This document shows, in pieces, positions 36,924-45,780 of a stretch of 64,000 bases of DNA. A model generated the notes under the pieces. It was not told where the DNA came from. It saw only the letters and a program-made list of their open reading frames with translations, and did no database searches. The translations under genes were made by a program, and so were the position numbers. This stretch comes from Deltaproteobacteria bacterium (lineage in GTDB: Bacteria; Myxococcota; XYA12-FULL-58-9). The stretch's first letter is position 1. Each line of letters starts with the position of its first letter. The stretch lies in contig JACRCV010000013.1 in assembly GCA_016218825.1 (NCBI GenBank), positions 40,547 through 104,546 of the forward strand, given 5' to 3'.

Positions 36924-38127
36924 CCACGCCGCCGCCCGTCCGGTCCGACGACCGTTCTTCTCCCGCGGCACGATGGTGGTCGCGACGGTGGCCGCGATCG
37001 GCATCGCGACGTACCTGGCGCGCATGGTGCTCGGGCTCGAGAAAGTCACGAACCTGAGCAACCCCTACCCTTGGGGCATCTGGATCTCGATCGACGTCGC
37101 CACCGGCGTCGCGCTCGCGGCCGGCGGCTTCACCTCCTCGGCGCTGGTCTACATCTTCGGCCACGAGAAATATCACCCCCTGATCCGCCCGGCGCTGGTG
37201 ACCGCGATGCTCGGGTACACCTTCGTGGTCATCGGCCTGCTCGCGGATCTCGGGCGCTACTACGACGTCTGGCACCCGATGCTGCCGTCGATGTGGCAGG
37301 GCAACTCGGTGCTGTTCGAAGTCGGCATGTGCGTGATGGTGTACCTCGGCGTCCTCTATGTCGAGTTCGTGCCGATCGCGGTCGAGCGCTTCCGCGGCAA
37401 GGTGGCGCTCCCCGGCGCGCTGTCGGCGCTGAACCGCCTGCTCGAGGGGGTGTTGCGGCTCGCCGACGTCACGCTGCACCGCTTCCTCGGCCTGTTCATC
37501 GTCGCCGGCGTCGTGCTCTCCTGCCTGCACCAGTCGTCGCTCGGCACCTTGATGCTGATCGCCCCCACCAAGATGCACCCGCTCTGGTACACGCCGGTGA
37601 TGCCGGCGTTCTTCCTGATGTCGGCGATCTCGGTCGGCTTCCCGATGATCATCTTCGAGGGGACGTTGGCGACCCGCTCCTTCGGGCTGCAAAGCGAGCT
37701 CAGGCTGTTCGCCGGCCTCGCCCGGATCATCCCGTTCTTCCTCGGCATCTATGGGATGGCGCGCGTCGTCGATCTGACGCTGCGCCAGGCCTGGCACCTA
37801 TTGTGGCCGCTGACACCGGTGACGCTGTCGTTCGCCACCGAGCTCGTGGGCGGCATCTTCTTGCCGCTCCTGCTCTTTCTCCTGCCGCGGGTGCGCAAGA
37901 GCCCGACCGGCCTGTTCGTCGCCGCGACCCTGGTGGTGTTGGGGGTGGCGCTGAACCGCGTCAACGTCTTCCTGGTCGCTTACACCCCGCCGTTTGCCGA
38001 CCAGACCGACTTCCCCTCCGTCTTCGAGGTGCTGGTGACCGCCGGGCTGATCTCGACCTTGGTGCTGGTGTACCGCGGCATCGCGATGGTCTTCCCCATC
38101 TTCGAACAACCGGAGCACGGCTCATGA
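36916..38127 (+). CDS. HybB/NrfD-type quinone-interacting membrane subunit
   Basis: 403 residues, about ten membrane helices, related to HybB and the NrfD/PsrC family, which exchange electrons between membrane quinones and periplasmic FeS or heme partners. Signatures include [58 protein letters not shown] and [18 protein letters not shown]. It is intact, unlike both flanking operon genes. Its stop overlaps the cytochrome start (ATGA). No hydrogenase or nitrite reductase catalytic subunit is in view. Confidence 0.9.
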   Translation: MSSHAAARPVRRPFFSRGTMVVATVAAIGIATYLARMVLGLEKVTNLSNPYPWGIWISIDVATGVALAAGGFTSSALVYIFGHEKYHPLIRPALVTAMLGYTFVVIGLLADLGRYYDVWHPMLPSMWQGNSVLFEVGMCVMVYLGVLYVEFVPIAVERFRGKVALPGALSALNRLLEGVLRLADVTLHRFLGLFIVAGVVLSCLHQSSLGTLMLIAPTKMHPLWYTPVMPAFFLMSAISVGFPMIIFEGTLATRSFGLQSELRLFAGLARIIPFFLGIYGMARVVDLTLRQAWHLLWPLTPVTLSFATELVGGIFLPLLLFLLPRVRKSPTGLFVAATLVVLGVALNRVNVFLVAYTPPFADQTDFPSVFEVLVTAGLISTLVLVYRGIAMVFPIFEQPEHGS

Positions 38128-39355
38128 ACCGCCACGCCCTTCGCGCTCGGTCGCTCGTCCTCGCGGCGTCGGCATGCATGCTCGCCGGCACCGCGTCCGG
38201 CGCCGCGCCGCCGAAGTCCGCGCCTCACGGCAGCAACGGCAACGGCGCGGTCAAGCAGCCGACCTGCGCCAATTGCCACACCTGCGCCGAGCCCACCGAG
38301 GCGAACGTCTGCCTCAAGGCCTGCCCGCGCCTGTTCTCGGCTCAGAGCAAGTCGAGCCACGACATCATCGAGGCGCCGGAGCAGATCCTGATCAACAAGC
38401 TCGCCGACCAGTACGCCGGGGTGCAGTTCAACCACAAGCTACACGCCGGGATGTCCGAGATGGGCAAGGGCTGCGCGGTCTGCCACCACTTCTGCCCGCC
38501 CGGCAAGATCCCGTCGTGCGAGAGCTGCCACGAAGCCGGCGGCCGACCCGCCGACCTGCGCCAGCCCGGGCTCAAGGGCGCCTATCACCGCCAGTGCCTG
38601 CAGTGCCACCGCGAGTGGAGCCACGAGACCGACTGCACCGTCTGTCACCTGCAGAAGACCGGCACCTCGAGCCCGACTGCACCGTCTGTCACCTGCAGAA
38701 GACCGGCACCTCGAGCCCGACGCCGGCCAGCTCTTCCAGACGCACGGTCGACGCGACCGACATCATGGGCAAGCCCCACCCGATCCTGTCGGCGCCCGAC
38801 ATGCGGGTGTACGTCACCCCGTACGCCAAGGGCGCGGTGGTCACGTTCTATCACCAGCAGCACGTCGATCTCTTCGGCCTGAAGTGCACCAACTGTCACC
38901 GCGAGGAGAACTGCAACACCTGCCACGACCTGCAGAAGACCGTGGCCAAGAAGAAGAGCATGCAGGAGGTGCACGCGATCTGCGCCGGCTGTCACGAGAA
39001 GGACGAATGCGGCAGGTGCCACGCCGACAAGGAGCGCCCGGGCTTCTCGCACGCCAGCACCGGCTGGCCGCTCAGCCGCTACCACGACACCCTGAGCTGC
39101 CGCGCCTGCCACCCGACCGGCAAGCCGATCGCCCGGCTGAACCGCGACTGCGTCGGCTGCCACGCCGGCTTCAAGCAGGGCAAGTTCCGCCACGCGGTCA
39201 CCGGCGTTCAGCTCGACGAGACCCACGCGGGGCTCGAATGCAGCGACTGCCACGTCGACCTGAAGTTCGCAAAAGATCCGAGCTGCACCGGCTGCCACGA
39301 CGACAAGCGCGACTTCCGCAAGATGCCGCCGGGCCGGAAGATAAAGCTGAAGTAG
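38124..39355 (+). pseudogene. Multiheme cytochrome c, frameshifted by a 44-bp tandem duplication
   Basis: Signal peptide [22 protein letters not shown], then CxxCH heme motifs CANCH, CAVCH, CESCH, CLQCH and CTVCH in the first frame. At 38631-38718 a 44-bp segment is exactly repeated, shifting the frame. The second frame continues with CTNCH, CNTCH, CAGCH, CGRCH, CRACH, CVGCH, CSDCH and CTGCH and ends at 39355. Collapsing one copy restores a single 395-aa protein with 13 hemes. As given, translation leaves the correct frame after the fifth heme and stops at 38882. It would be the periplasmic electron carrier of the HybA/HybB-like complex. A sequencing or assembly error is possible. Confidence 0.85.
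38631..38718 (+). repeat. 44-bp perfect tandem duplication
   Basis: Copy 1 is 38631-38674 and copy 2 is 38675-38718, both starting GACTGCACCGTCTGTCACCT. The period (44) is not a multiple of three, so it breaks the cytochrome reading frame and duplicates one CTVCH heme motif. Confidence 0.9.
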
Positions 39356-39485
39356 CGCTCGTCGCAGTCGGGCAATCGAGCTTTTGCCTTTCTTGATTCC
39401 CGGCAGGCGCTCGCGCGTCCTCCGGGCCTCCGGCCGGTCCACCCTTGGCGACCGCGGCGCTTTCGCTTATGACTCAGGCGCACCC

Positions 39486-40793
39486 ATGAGTGATCCGATC
39501 GACACCCGCAACGCCGGCGGCCTCGCGAGCCAACCCACCCGCGGCTGGCGCATCGCCTTCCTGGTGCTGTGCACCGTGGGGTTGTGCTTGAGCGCCGATC
39601 TGGCGCGCTTGCACCTCAAGGTGCACACCGACCCCGACTACCACGCCTACTGCGCGATGAGCGAGCGGGTGAACTGCGAGACCGTGGCGACCAGCGACTG
39701 GGCGGTGACCCTCGGGTTGCCGACCGCGATCTGGGGCATCCTGGTCTATCTGAGCCTCGGCGCGCTCGCGGTGTGGGGCCTGTTCACCCGCCCCCGCAGC
39801 CGCTCGTGGCCCTTCGCGCTGCTCTGCCTGTTGACGCTCGGGGCCTCGGCGTACAGCGTCGCGCTGCTCTTGATCTCGCACCTGATCATCGGCTCGGTGT
39901 GCCTGGTCTGCGTCGGCACCTACCTGGTGAACTTCGCGCTGTTGTTCACCGCGGTCGCCGAGGTTCGCCGTCTCGGCCGCCCGATCCGCGAGGCGGTGTG
40001 CGAAGAGCTCGTCGCCGCGATCCGCGAGCCGGCCGCGGTGATCGGCCTCGTGGGTCTGCTCTTGGCCGCCGCCTCGGTGACCCGGCTCGTCATCCCCACC
40101 TATTGGAGCATGGTGTCCGGCTTCGGCCCGGGGGGCCTGGCGATCGGCGCGACCCCGGAGGGTGCCCATTGGATCGGCGCGGTGAAGCCGACGCTCACCA
40201 TCGAGGAGTTCTCCGACTACCAGTGCCCCCACTGTCTGCGGGGCCACGAGCAGCTGCGCAAGCTCCTCGCCCAAAGCGGTGACAAGATCCGCCTGGTGCA
40301 CCGCCACTACCCCCTCGATCAGCAGTGCAACCCGGCGCTCGACAAGCCCTTCCACGCCGCCGCCTGCGCCTACTCGCGGCTGGCGCACTGCGCCGGCGCC
40401 CAGGGGCGGTTCTGGGAGGCCAACGACTACCTGTTCGCGAACGGTCACCGCCGCGATCCGGTGACCGCCGCCGAGCTGGCCGAGGCGCTCAACCTCGAGC
40501 CCAAGGAGCTCTCGGGCTGCGTCGCCGATCCAAAGACCGCGGCCGTTGTCGCCCGCGATCTGGCGGCCGGTCGCGCCCTGAAGATCCGGGGGACGCCGAC
40601 CTTCGTGATCGGCGACCAGACCTACCCCGGCGGCATCCCCACCGAGGTCATCGCCGCACGCCTCGGCGCGGCGCGCGAGCCCCCGAAGGGCAACGACTGC
40701 TCGCCCTCAGAGCCGCGCCCCGGAGACAGCGGCGCCTGCGCGTCGCCGGCGAGTGACGCCCCGCCGCAAGCGTACCCGCCTGTGCCGCCCTAG
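39486..40793 (+). CDS. VKOR-DsbA fusion, periplasmic disulfide formation protein
   Basis: 435 residues. The N-terminal VKOR domain (about 20-170) has five membrane helices, the Cys pair region YCAMSERVNCETVATS and the CLVC active site (GSVCLVCVGTY). After a membrane segment, a DsbA-like thioredoxin domain (about 230-400) has FSDYQCPHCLRGHEQL (CPHC) and the cis-Pro loop RGTPTFVIGDQTYPGG. VKOR reoxidises the thioredoxin part using quinone. It fits a neighbourhood of Cys-rich lipoproteins and c-type cytochromes. The C-terminal tail is Pro/Ala-rich. Confidence 0.9.
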   Translation: MSDPIDTRNAGGLASQPTRGWRIAFLVLCTVGLCLSADLARLHLKVHTDPDYHAYCAMSERVNCETVATSDWAVTLGLPTAIWGILVYLSLGALAVWGLFTRPRSRSWPFALLCLLTLGASAYSVALLLISHLIIGSVCLVCVGTYLVNFALLFTAVAEVRRLGRPIREAVCEELVAAIREPAAVIGLVGLLLAAASVTRLVIPTYWSMVSGFGPGGLAIGATPEGAHWIGAVKPTLTIEEFSDYQCPHCLRGHEQLRKLLAQSGDKIRLVHRHYPLDQQCNPALDKPFHAAACAYSRLAHCAGAQGRFWEANDYLFANGHRRDPVTAAELAEALNLEPKELSGCVADPKTAAVVARDLAAGRALKIRGTPTFVIGDQTYPGGIPTEVIAARLGAAREPPKGNDCSPSEPRPGDSGACASPASDAPPQAYPPVPP

Positions 40794-40808
40794 ACCATTT
40801 TCGCCTTC

Positions 40809-40966
40809 ATCGGATTCCCGCGCCGCCGATGCGGCGTCGCTCCCCACCCCCAGCCAACCTAGCGGGGGGACCGCCCGCCGGCACTCCGTCCGCGGACCAC
40901 GCCGAAGGTGGAGCGCCGGCTCTGCGTCCCCCCGTGCCCCCGCACCCGAGTGGGGCGGGGGGCCGG
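40809..40966 (+). repeat. Two-hairpin intergenic repeat, copy 2 (with insert)
   Basis: Shares GGATTCCCGCGCCGC and CTCCCCACCCCC with the copies at 10590 and 63788. Hairpin 1 (40819-40839) keeps its fold although the sequence differs: the pair at stem position 8 is swapped from G-C to C-G. About 75 bp of extra sequence separates it from hairpin 2 (about 40939-40962, CCCGAGTGGGGCGGGG). It again sits between convergent gene ends. Confidence 0.65.
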
Positions 40967-40999
40967 ATCACGTCCACCTGAAGACGGTCTAGCGCCTCC

Positions 41000-42121
41000 C
41001 TAGCGCGCATGGGCGGCGAAGAAGTCCCACACCATGGAAGTGGCATCGGGACCGTTCGGGTCGGTGTAGGACCCTCCGGCCGGCCCGCCGCTCCACGCGT
41101 GACCGAGGCCGGTGACGAGCACCCGCTCGACCGCGCGCGCCGCGCCGTAGCGCGCCACCTCGTAGCTCAACCCGCCCGCCGCGGTGAACGACGTCGTCGT
41201 CGCCGGGGTTCGGCTGACGCTGCCGTTGTCGGCGCCGTCATCGGCGCGATCCGCGACCGCGAGGGATTCGGCGACGGTCGCATCGGCGTTGGCTACGTCA
41301 ACCACCGTGTCGGCCCGACCGTGGATCACCAGCACCGGCACGACGCCGGCCGACGTCCCGGCGCACTCTGCGGCATCCGCGGCGGCAACGGCAGGATCCC
41401 GCGTCGTCCCGCTCCCCATCGCGGCGAAGGCGCTCATCGCGTCGGTCGCGGCTTCGAACATCAGCCCGGAGTGGATCGCGGCGGCCGCGAAACGATCGAC
41501 GTAGCAGCTCGCGAGGATCGCGGCCATCGCCCCGCCGGCGGAGAACCCGGCGACGTACACCCGACCGGCATCGATCGCCTCGGTCGCGGCGACGTGCGCG
41601 GCTATCGCGGCGAGGAGCGCCGCCTCCCCCGCGCGCCCCTGGTTCTCCGGCACGTACCAGCTCCAGCAGCCCTGCGGATTGGCCGTGCTCGGCTGCGTCG
41701 GCGCGACGACGAGAAGTTGGCGGCGCTCGGCGAGCTCGTCGATGCGGGTCGCGGCGGCAACGTCGGCCGCCGTCTGACTGCAGCCGTGCAGCAACAGCAC
41801 CAGCGGTCGCGCCGCCGGCGTCCCGGTCGTCGCGGGCACGTAGAGGCGGTACGAGCGGGAACCCTCCGGTCCGGAGTACGAAGCGTCGCGCCAGCCGCCC
41901 GGCGTCGTCGCCCTGTCCCCACCTCCGTCCCCAGGCTGGTCGCCGCGCCCGTCCCCGTCCCCGGTCGTGGCCGAGACCCCGTCTTCGCCGCCGCCCGCGG
42001 TGCCGCCGTCGTGGCCGCGGCACGCCACGGCGCCGATCACCCCCAGCGACAAAGCAACGCCGAGCGAGCGCCGCCCGGCGTTGGAGCCGACCCTGGCCGG
42101 TCGCGGCTTGCCTGTGCCCAT
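41000..42121 (-). CDS. PHB depolymerase/feruloyl-esterase-type lipoprotein
   Basis: 373 residues with an N-terminal lipoprotein signal (RRSLGVALSLGVIGAVAC) and a Gly/Asp-rich linker. The alpha/beta-hydrolase domain has LLLHGCSQTAADVA (oxyanion region), nucleophile elbow GFSAGGAMA, acid HGRADTVVDV and His in LGHAWSGG. This matches the short-chain polyhydroxyalkanoate depolymerase/LpqC-like esterase family; PHA, feruloyl or acetyl-xylan esters are all possible. It is surface or periplasmic. Confidence 0.85.
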   Translation of the reverse strand: MGTGKPRPARVGSNAGRRSLGVALSLGVIGAVACRGHDGGTAGGGEDGVSATTGDGDGRGDQPGDGGGDRATTPGGWRDASYSGPEGSRSYRLYVPATTGTPAARPLVLLLHGCSQTAADVAAATRIDELAERRQLLVVAPTQPSTANPQGCWSWYVPENQGRAGEAALLAAIAAHVAATEAIDAGRVYVAGFSAGGAMAAILASCYVDRFAAAAIHSGLMFEAATDAMSAFAAMGSGTTRDPAVAAADAAECAGTSAGVVPVLVIHGRADTVVDVANADATVAESLAVADRADDGADNGSVSRTPATTTSFTAAGGLSYEVARYGAARAVERVLVTGLGHAWSGGPAGGSYTDPNGPDATSMVWDFFAAHAR

Positions 42122-42132
42122 TCTGAGACCTG

Positions 42133-42173
42133 CTGTCGTTTGGCGCGGAACATGATAGACGACAGGCTGTCGT
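42133..42173. promoter_or_regulatory. Palindrome between divergent genes, possible operator
   Basis: Perfect 7+1+7 inverted repeat ACGACAG-G-CTGTCGT at 42159-42173, with an extra CTGTCGT half-site at 42133-42139. It lies between the start of the esterase gene (42121, minus) and the vWA gene (42206, plus), where a shared regulator would bind. Confidence 0.4.
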
Positions 42174-42205
42174 AGTGCACGCCGAAACCCGAGGAGAGGT
42201 CATCG

Positions 42206-44491
42206 ATGCGCCGTTCGCTCCCGACCGTCGTCGTCACCGCCTTCGTCTTCTTGGCAACCGCGGCCGCTGCCCCCGCGCCAGAGCCCGTCATCGGCGGCGC
42301 CGGCACGCTCCCCAAAGAGGCCATCGTCAAGGTCATCAAGGCGGCGGCGGCCAAGGTGAGAGCCTGTCACGACGCACGCCGTAAGGCCCTCGGCGCCGAG
42401 CTCACCGGCAAGCTCGTGCTCCGCTTCACCATCGGCCCCGAGGGTCTGGTGACGGCCGCGGCCGCCGACAAGGGCGCCTCGAGCATCGACGACGCCGAGC
42501 TCGTGCAATGCGTCACCAAGGTCGCGCGCGCCTGGAAGTTCGACAAGCCCCTCGGCGGAGGTGTCGTCGAGGTCACCTACCCCTTCATATTTGCCGCCGC
42601 CTCGCGGGAGAAGACCAAGGAAGCCGACGACGACTTCGGTACGCTCGGGTTCGTGGGCGGCGATGCCAAAGCCGAGCGCGGCAGCGGCGGCGGCGGCGGG
42701 GCAGTCGGCCGCGGCGTTGCCGCAACCTCGGCCCCGCCACCCCCGGCGCCCTCGACGCCCTCGACGCCGGCGGCCGAGCCGGCGCCCGGGCGCAAGCCCG
42801 ACGTCCGGACGAAGTCCAGGCCCCACGAGACCGAAGAGGCGGCGGCCGTCGCCGATCGCGCCCCGATGGACAGCCCGAAGAAGGACGCGGCGGCGCCCGC
42901 TTCGCGACCCGCCGAACACAAGGGATCGAGCGGTGCCCGAAGCGGTGGCGCGGCTGGCGGGCGCAAGGCGGTGGCTGCACCCGCGATGCGCGCCGGCCGT
43001 TACGACGACAACAAGCAGTACAATCGTTTCCTGGGCTTCCTCGCCGACAACAGCCGTCTGGTGGTCTACCCGGTGAACGTCAGCGAGCGCCTGCTGATCA
43101 CCGCGCTCGACAAGAACGGCAAGAGCCTGCCCAACTGCACGATCGACGTGAAGACCGTGGACGGCAAGGTGCTGGCGACCAGCACCACCACCGCCGACGG
43201 CTCGACCCAGTACTTCCCCGCCGACGCCGCGCCCAAGGGCCCGGCGGACTTCACGGTCGGCGCCAGCTGCGGCGCGACGACGCGAAACGGTCAGGCCTCC
43301 CGGACCGGCAAGCGCGTGACCGAGCTCAGGTTCGACACGGTGCGCGAGATCCCCGCCCGAGTGCCGGTGGACGTCGCCTTCCTGCTCGACACCACCGGCA
43401 GCATGCAGAGCCAGATCGACCGCCTGAAGACCACCCTGCAGGCCATCCACTTCCAGCTCACCGAGCTGCCGACGAAGCCCGACATCCGCTTCGGGCTCGT
43501 GGCCTACCGCGACCGCGGCGACGACTACGTGACGCGGGTGACGCAGTTCACCGCGGACGTCGACCTGTTCCAGTCGCAGATCAACAAGCTCGACGCCGAC
43601 GGCGGCGGCGACACCCCCGAAGACATGCAGGCCGCGTTCGACAAGGGCATGCACGAGCTCCAGTGGCGCAAGGACGCCGTCCGCGTCGGCTTCGTGATCT
43701 CCGACGCCATCCCGCACACCGACTACAAGCAGGACTACAGCTATCGCGAGGCGATGCGTGAGGCTCTCCGCCGCGGCATCAAGTGGGTGATGGTCGGCGC
43801 CGGCGGCCTGCCGATCGACGGCGAGGTGATCTTCCGCCAGGTGGCGCAGTTCACGATGGGCGAGTACGTGTTCGTGACCGAAGGCGGCGGCGGCGACTCC
43901 GGCGGCACCGCCACCGAGGCCAGCCACCACGTCGGCAGCAACTACCTGGTGGAGAACCTCGACCAGGCGATCATCCGCATCATCCGCCGCGAGCTGTCCT
44001 ACCTCACCGACGAGCCCAAGGAGGTCGACGACACCATCATCGCCACCGGCCCGAGCGGCACCCCCAAGGACGAGCTGCTCGGCCCGGCGGTCGCCGAGGC
44101 GCTCCGGCAGCTCGTCGACTACAGCGCCATTCGCCTGAAGGAAGGGACCGCGGTCGCCATCGTCCCGGTCAACGTCAACGACGCCAAGTACAAGGACGTC
44201 GGCGGCTACCTCTCCGACCAGTTCATCCTCGCCGCGAGCCGCACCCCGACTTTCAAGGTGGTGGATCGCGACCTGAAAGCCCTGGCGCAGGAACAGCGCC
44301 TGCAGCTCTCCGAGCTCTTCGACGTCAAGGAGAGCGTGCCGATCGGCAAGCTGCTCGGCGCCGAGGTCCTGGTGGTCGCGAAGCTCACGGTGCGCGGCAC
44401 CGAGGCCGACTTGTTCGCGAAGCTCCTCAGCGTCGAGACCGGCGAGGTCCTGTCGGTCGCCAAGGTGCGGGTGACCGGCGGCGTCATCTAG
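42206..44491 (+). CDS. AgmX-like / vWA / LpoB-CsgG-like fusion protein
   Basis: 761 residues with signal peptide MRRSLPTVVVTAFVFLATAAAA. Residues about 30-130 resemble the C-terminal domain of AgmX/PglI and TonB-type proteins (VRACHDARRK...GKLVLRFTIGPEGLV...WKFDKP). A long Pro/Ala/Gly linker leads to a beta domain and a vWA domain (about 390-590) with MIDAS motif DTTGSMQSQID and GGDTPEDMQAA. The C-terminal 150 residues resemble LpoB/CsgG-type domains (YLSDQFILAASRTPTFKVVDRD; KLLGAEVLVVAKLTVRG). It is periplasmic; gliding, envelope assembly or sensing roles are all guesses. Confidence 0.7.
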   Translation: MRRSLPTVVVTAFVFLATAAAAPAPEPVIGGAGTLPKEAIVKVIKAAAAKVRACHDARRKALGAELTGKLVLRFTIGPEGLVTAAAADKGASSIDDAELVQCVTKVARAWKFDKPLGGGVVEVTYPFIFAAASREKTKEADDDFGTLGFVGGDAKAERGSGGGGGAVGRGVAATSAPPPPAPSTPSTPAAEPAPGRKPDVRTKSRPHETEEAAAVADRAPMDSPKKDAAAPASRPAEHKGSSGARSGGAAGGRKAVAAPAMRAGRYDDNKQYNRFLGFLADNSRLVVYPVNVSERLLITALDKNGKSLPNCTIDVKTVDGKVLATSTTTADGSTQYFPADAAPKGPADFTVGASCGATTRNGQASRTGKRVTELRFDTVREIPARVPVDVAFLLDTTGSMQSQIDRLKTTLQAIHFQLTELPTKPDIRFGLVAYRDRGDDYVTRVTQFTADVDLFQSQINKLDADGGGDTPEDMQAAFDKGMHELQWRKDAVRVGFVISDAIPHTDYKQDYSYREAMREALRRGIKWVMVGAGGLPIDGEVIFRQVAQFTMGEYVFVTEGGGGDSGGTATEASHHVGSNYLVENLDQAIIRIIRRELSYLTDEPKEVDDTIIATGPSGTPKDELLGPAVAEALRQLVDYSAIRLKEGTAVAIVPVNVNDAKYKDVGGYLSDQFILAASRTPTFKVVDRDLKALAQEQRLQLSELFDVKESVPIGKLLGAEVLVVAKLTVRGTEADLFAKLLSVETGEVLSVAKVRVTGGVI

Positions 44492-44547
44492 ACTCCGGCC
44501 AAGGCGTCACCATATTCCCTCCGGCCCCTGAACCCGGAGTAGCACCC

Positions 44548-45031
44548 ATGACGCGTTGGCTGGTCCTCCTCTCTCTCCCACTGGTGTGCGCCTGCGGCGG
44601 CGCCTCCGACAACGGCGCCGGCCCACCCGGGACGCCTCCCGGCTCCATCACCCCGGCCGCCATCGTCGCCGGCGGCGATTGTCCGGCACCGAGCGGCGCC
44701 GGGGTGGGCCACTCCGGCATCCTCGCGGCGAACGAGACCTGGTCGGCGGCGGCGAGCCCACACCACGTCACGGGCCGGGTGCTGCTCCGGCAGAACGCGA
44801 TCTTGACGATCGAGCCGTGCGCCGTGGTCCTCTTGGACCCCGGCCTCGGCTTCGACATCGGCGGGGCAAACGACGCCGGCAAGCTGGTCGCGAGCGGCAC
44901 CTTTGACGGCAGCACCCTGCGCCCGATTCGTCGCCGGCAACACCTTCGAGGACGTGCCGGCGTGCCACGTCACCCGCTGGGCGGACGCGAACGGCAGCTG
45001 CCCGGGCGGCAACCGCGACCAGTGCGACTGA
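44548..45031 (+). pseudogene. Broken lipoprotein gene (internal deletion and frameshift)
   Basis: Starts as a normal lipoprotein: MTRWLVLLSLPLVCACGG, then a domain reaching AGKLVASGTFDGSTLRPI. At about 44925 this frame degrades into Arg-rich sequence, while the +1 frame carries a plausible native C-terminus, RFVAGNTFEDVPACHVTRWADANG, ending at TGA 45029-45031. The parent was probably a longer beta-helix-type lipoprotein that lost its middle. The degraded frame itself stays open to 45051. Confidence 0.55.
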
Positions 45032-45047
45032 GCGCGCTCGGCCGGTT

Positions 45048-45076
45048 TTGACATATGGATGTTCCGTATGTATGCT
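45048..45076 (+). promoter_or_regulatory. Near-consensus sigma-70 promoter of vapBC
   Basis: TTGACA (45048-45053), 17-bp spacer, TATGCT (45071-45076). The expected start of transcription falls at or next to the A of the vapB ATG (45084), so the mRNA is probably leaderless. ACATA...TATGT inverted half-sites (45051-45055 and 45067-45071) overlap the spacer and could bind VapB. Confidence 0.7.
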
Positions 45077-45083
45077 TGTATGT

Positions 45084-45314
45084 ATGACGCGAACCACGCT
45101 GGTCCTGGAGGATGCCTGCATGCGACGGGTCCGCGATCTGGCGCGCCGCGAGGGCCGCCAAATCTCGGAGGTGGTCAACGAGCTGTTGGTCGCGGGGCTG
45201 ATCCAACGCCGCGCGAAGAAGAGCGCGCCCCGGGCGTTGCCGGCGTTCAACATGGGCAGGCCGCGCGTCAACCTGAGCGACCGCGACGCCCTCGAAGCGG
45301 TGATGGGCTCCTAG
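45084..45314 (+). CDS. vapB: Antitoxin of VapB/ribbon-helix-helix type
   Basis: 76 residues. The N-terminus, TRTTLVLEDACMRRVRDLARREG, has the strand-helix-helix pattern of RHH/CopG antitoxins; the C-terminal tail (RALPAFNMGRPRVNLSDRDALEAVM) would wrap the toxin. It binds its own promoter and neutralises VapC. There is no ribosome site; see the overlapping promoter. The stop codon directly abuts the toxin GTG. Confidence 0.85.
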   Translation: MTRTTLVLEDACMRRVRDLARREGRQISEVVNELLVAGLIQRRAKKSAPRALPAFNMGRPRVNLSDRDALEAVMGS

Positions 45315-45758
45315 GTGGCGGGGGTCATCGACACCAACATCTTCCTGTATGGCGCCAACGCCGACGCCCGCGAGCACCGACGCGCTCGGGCCTTTCTGCA
45401 AGCTGCCCTCGAGTCACCGGACCGCTGGTACACGACGGAAGGTATCGTCTACGAGTTCCTGCGCGCCGCGACCCACCCCAAGGTCTTCGACCGCCCGCTG
45501 CAATGGGACGAGGCCTTCGGCTTCCTGTCGGTGTTCTTGGGCGCGCCGAACGTCTCGGTCTTGTCCGCCGGCGAGACCCACTGGGAGCTCCTCGACGCTC
45601 AGCTGCGGGACCTCAACCAACCCGGCGGCAACCTGTTCTTCGACGTCCGCACCGCGGTGCTGATGAAAGAGCACGGCGTGCGCGAGATCTACACCGCCGA
45701 CACCGACTTCCTGCAGTTCGCCGACGTCCGCGTCGTGAACCCGCTGCGCGACGGCTGA
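45315..45758 (+). CDS. vapC: VapC-type PIN-domain ribonuclease toxin
   Basis: 147 residues starting at GTG with no gap after vapB. The PIN acidic site is complete: Asp6 (VIDTNIF), Glu47 (VYEF), Asp110 (FFDVRTA), Asp129/Asp131 (TADTDF). VapC toxins are Mg-dependent RNases that usually cut tRNA or rRNA to stop growth. Seemingly intact with its antitoxin. It lies beside a broken gene, typical of modules that move between genomes. Confidence 0.88.
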   Translation: MAGVIDTNIFLYGANADAREHRRARAFLQAALESPDRWYTTEGIVYEFLRAATHPKVFDRPLQWDEAFGFLSVFLGAPNVSVLSAGETHWELLDAQLRDLNQPGGNLFFDVRTAVLMKEHGVREIYTADTDFLQFADVRVVNPLRDG

Positions 45759-45780
45759 GCAACAGCCCGCAGGCCCCGGC

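Noticed and set aside
39390..39450. Possible fourth copy of the two-hairpin repeat (TTGATTCCCGGCAGGCGC)
   Set aside because: Only the short leader matches; neither the first stem nor the GAGTGGGG part is present.
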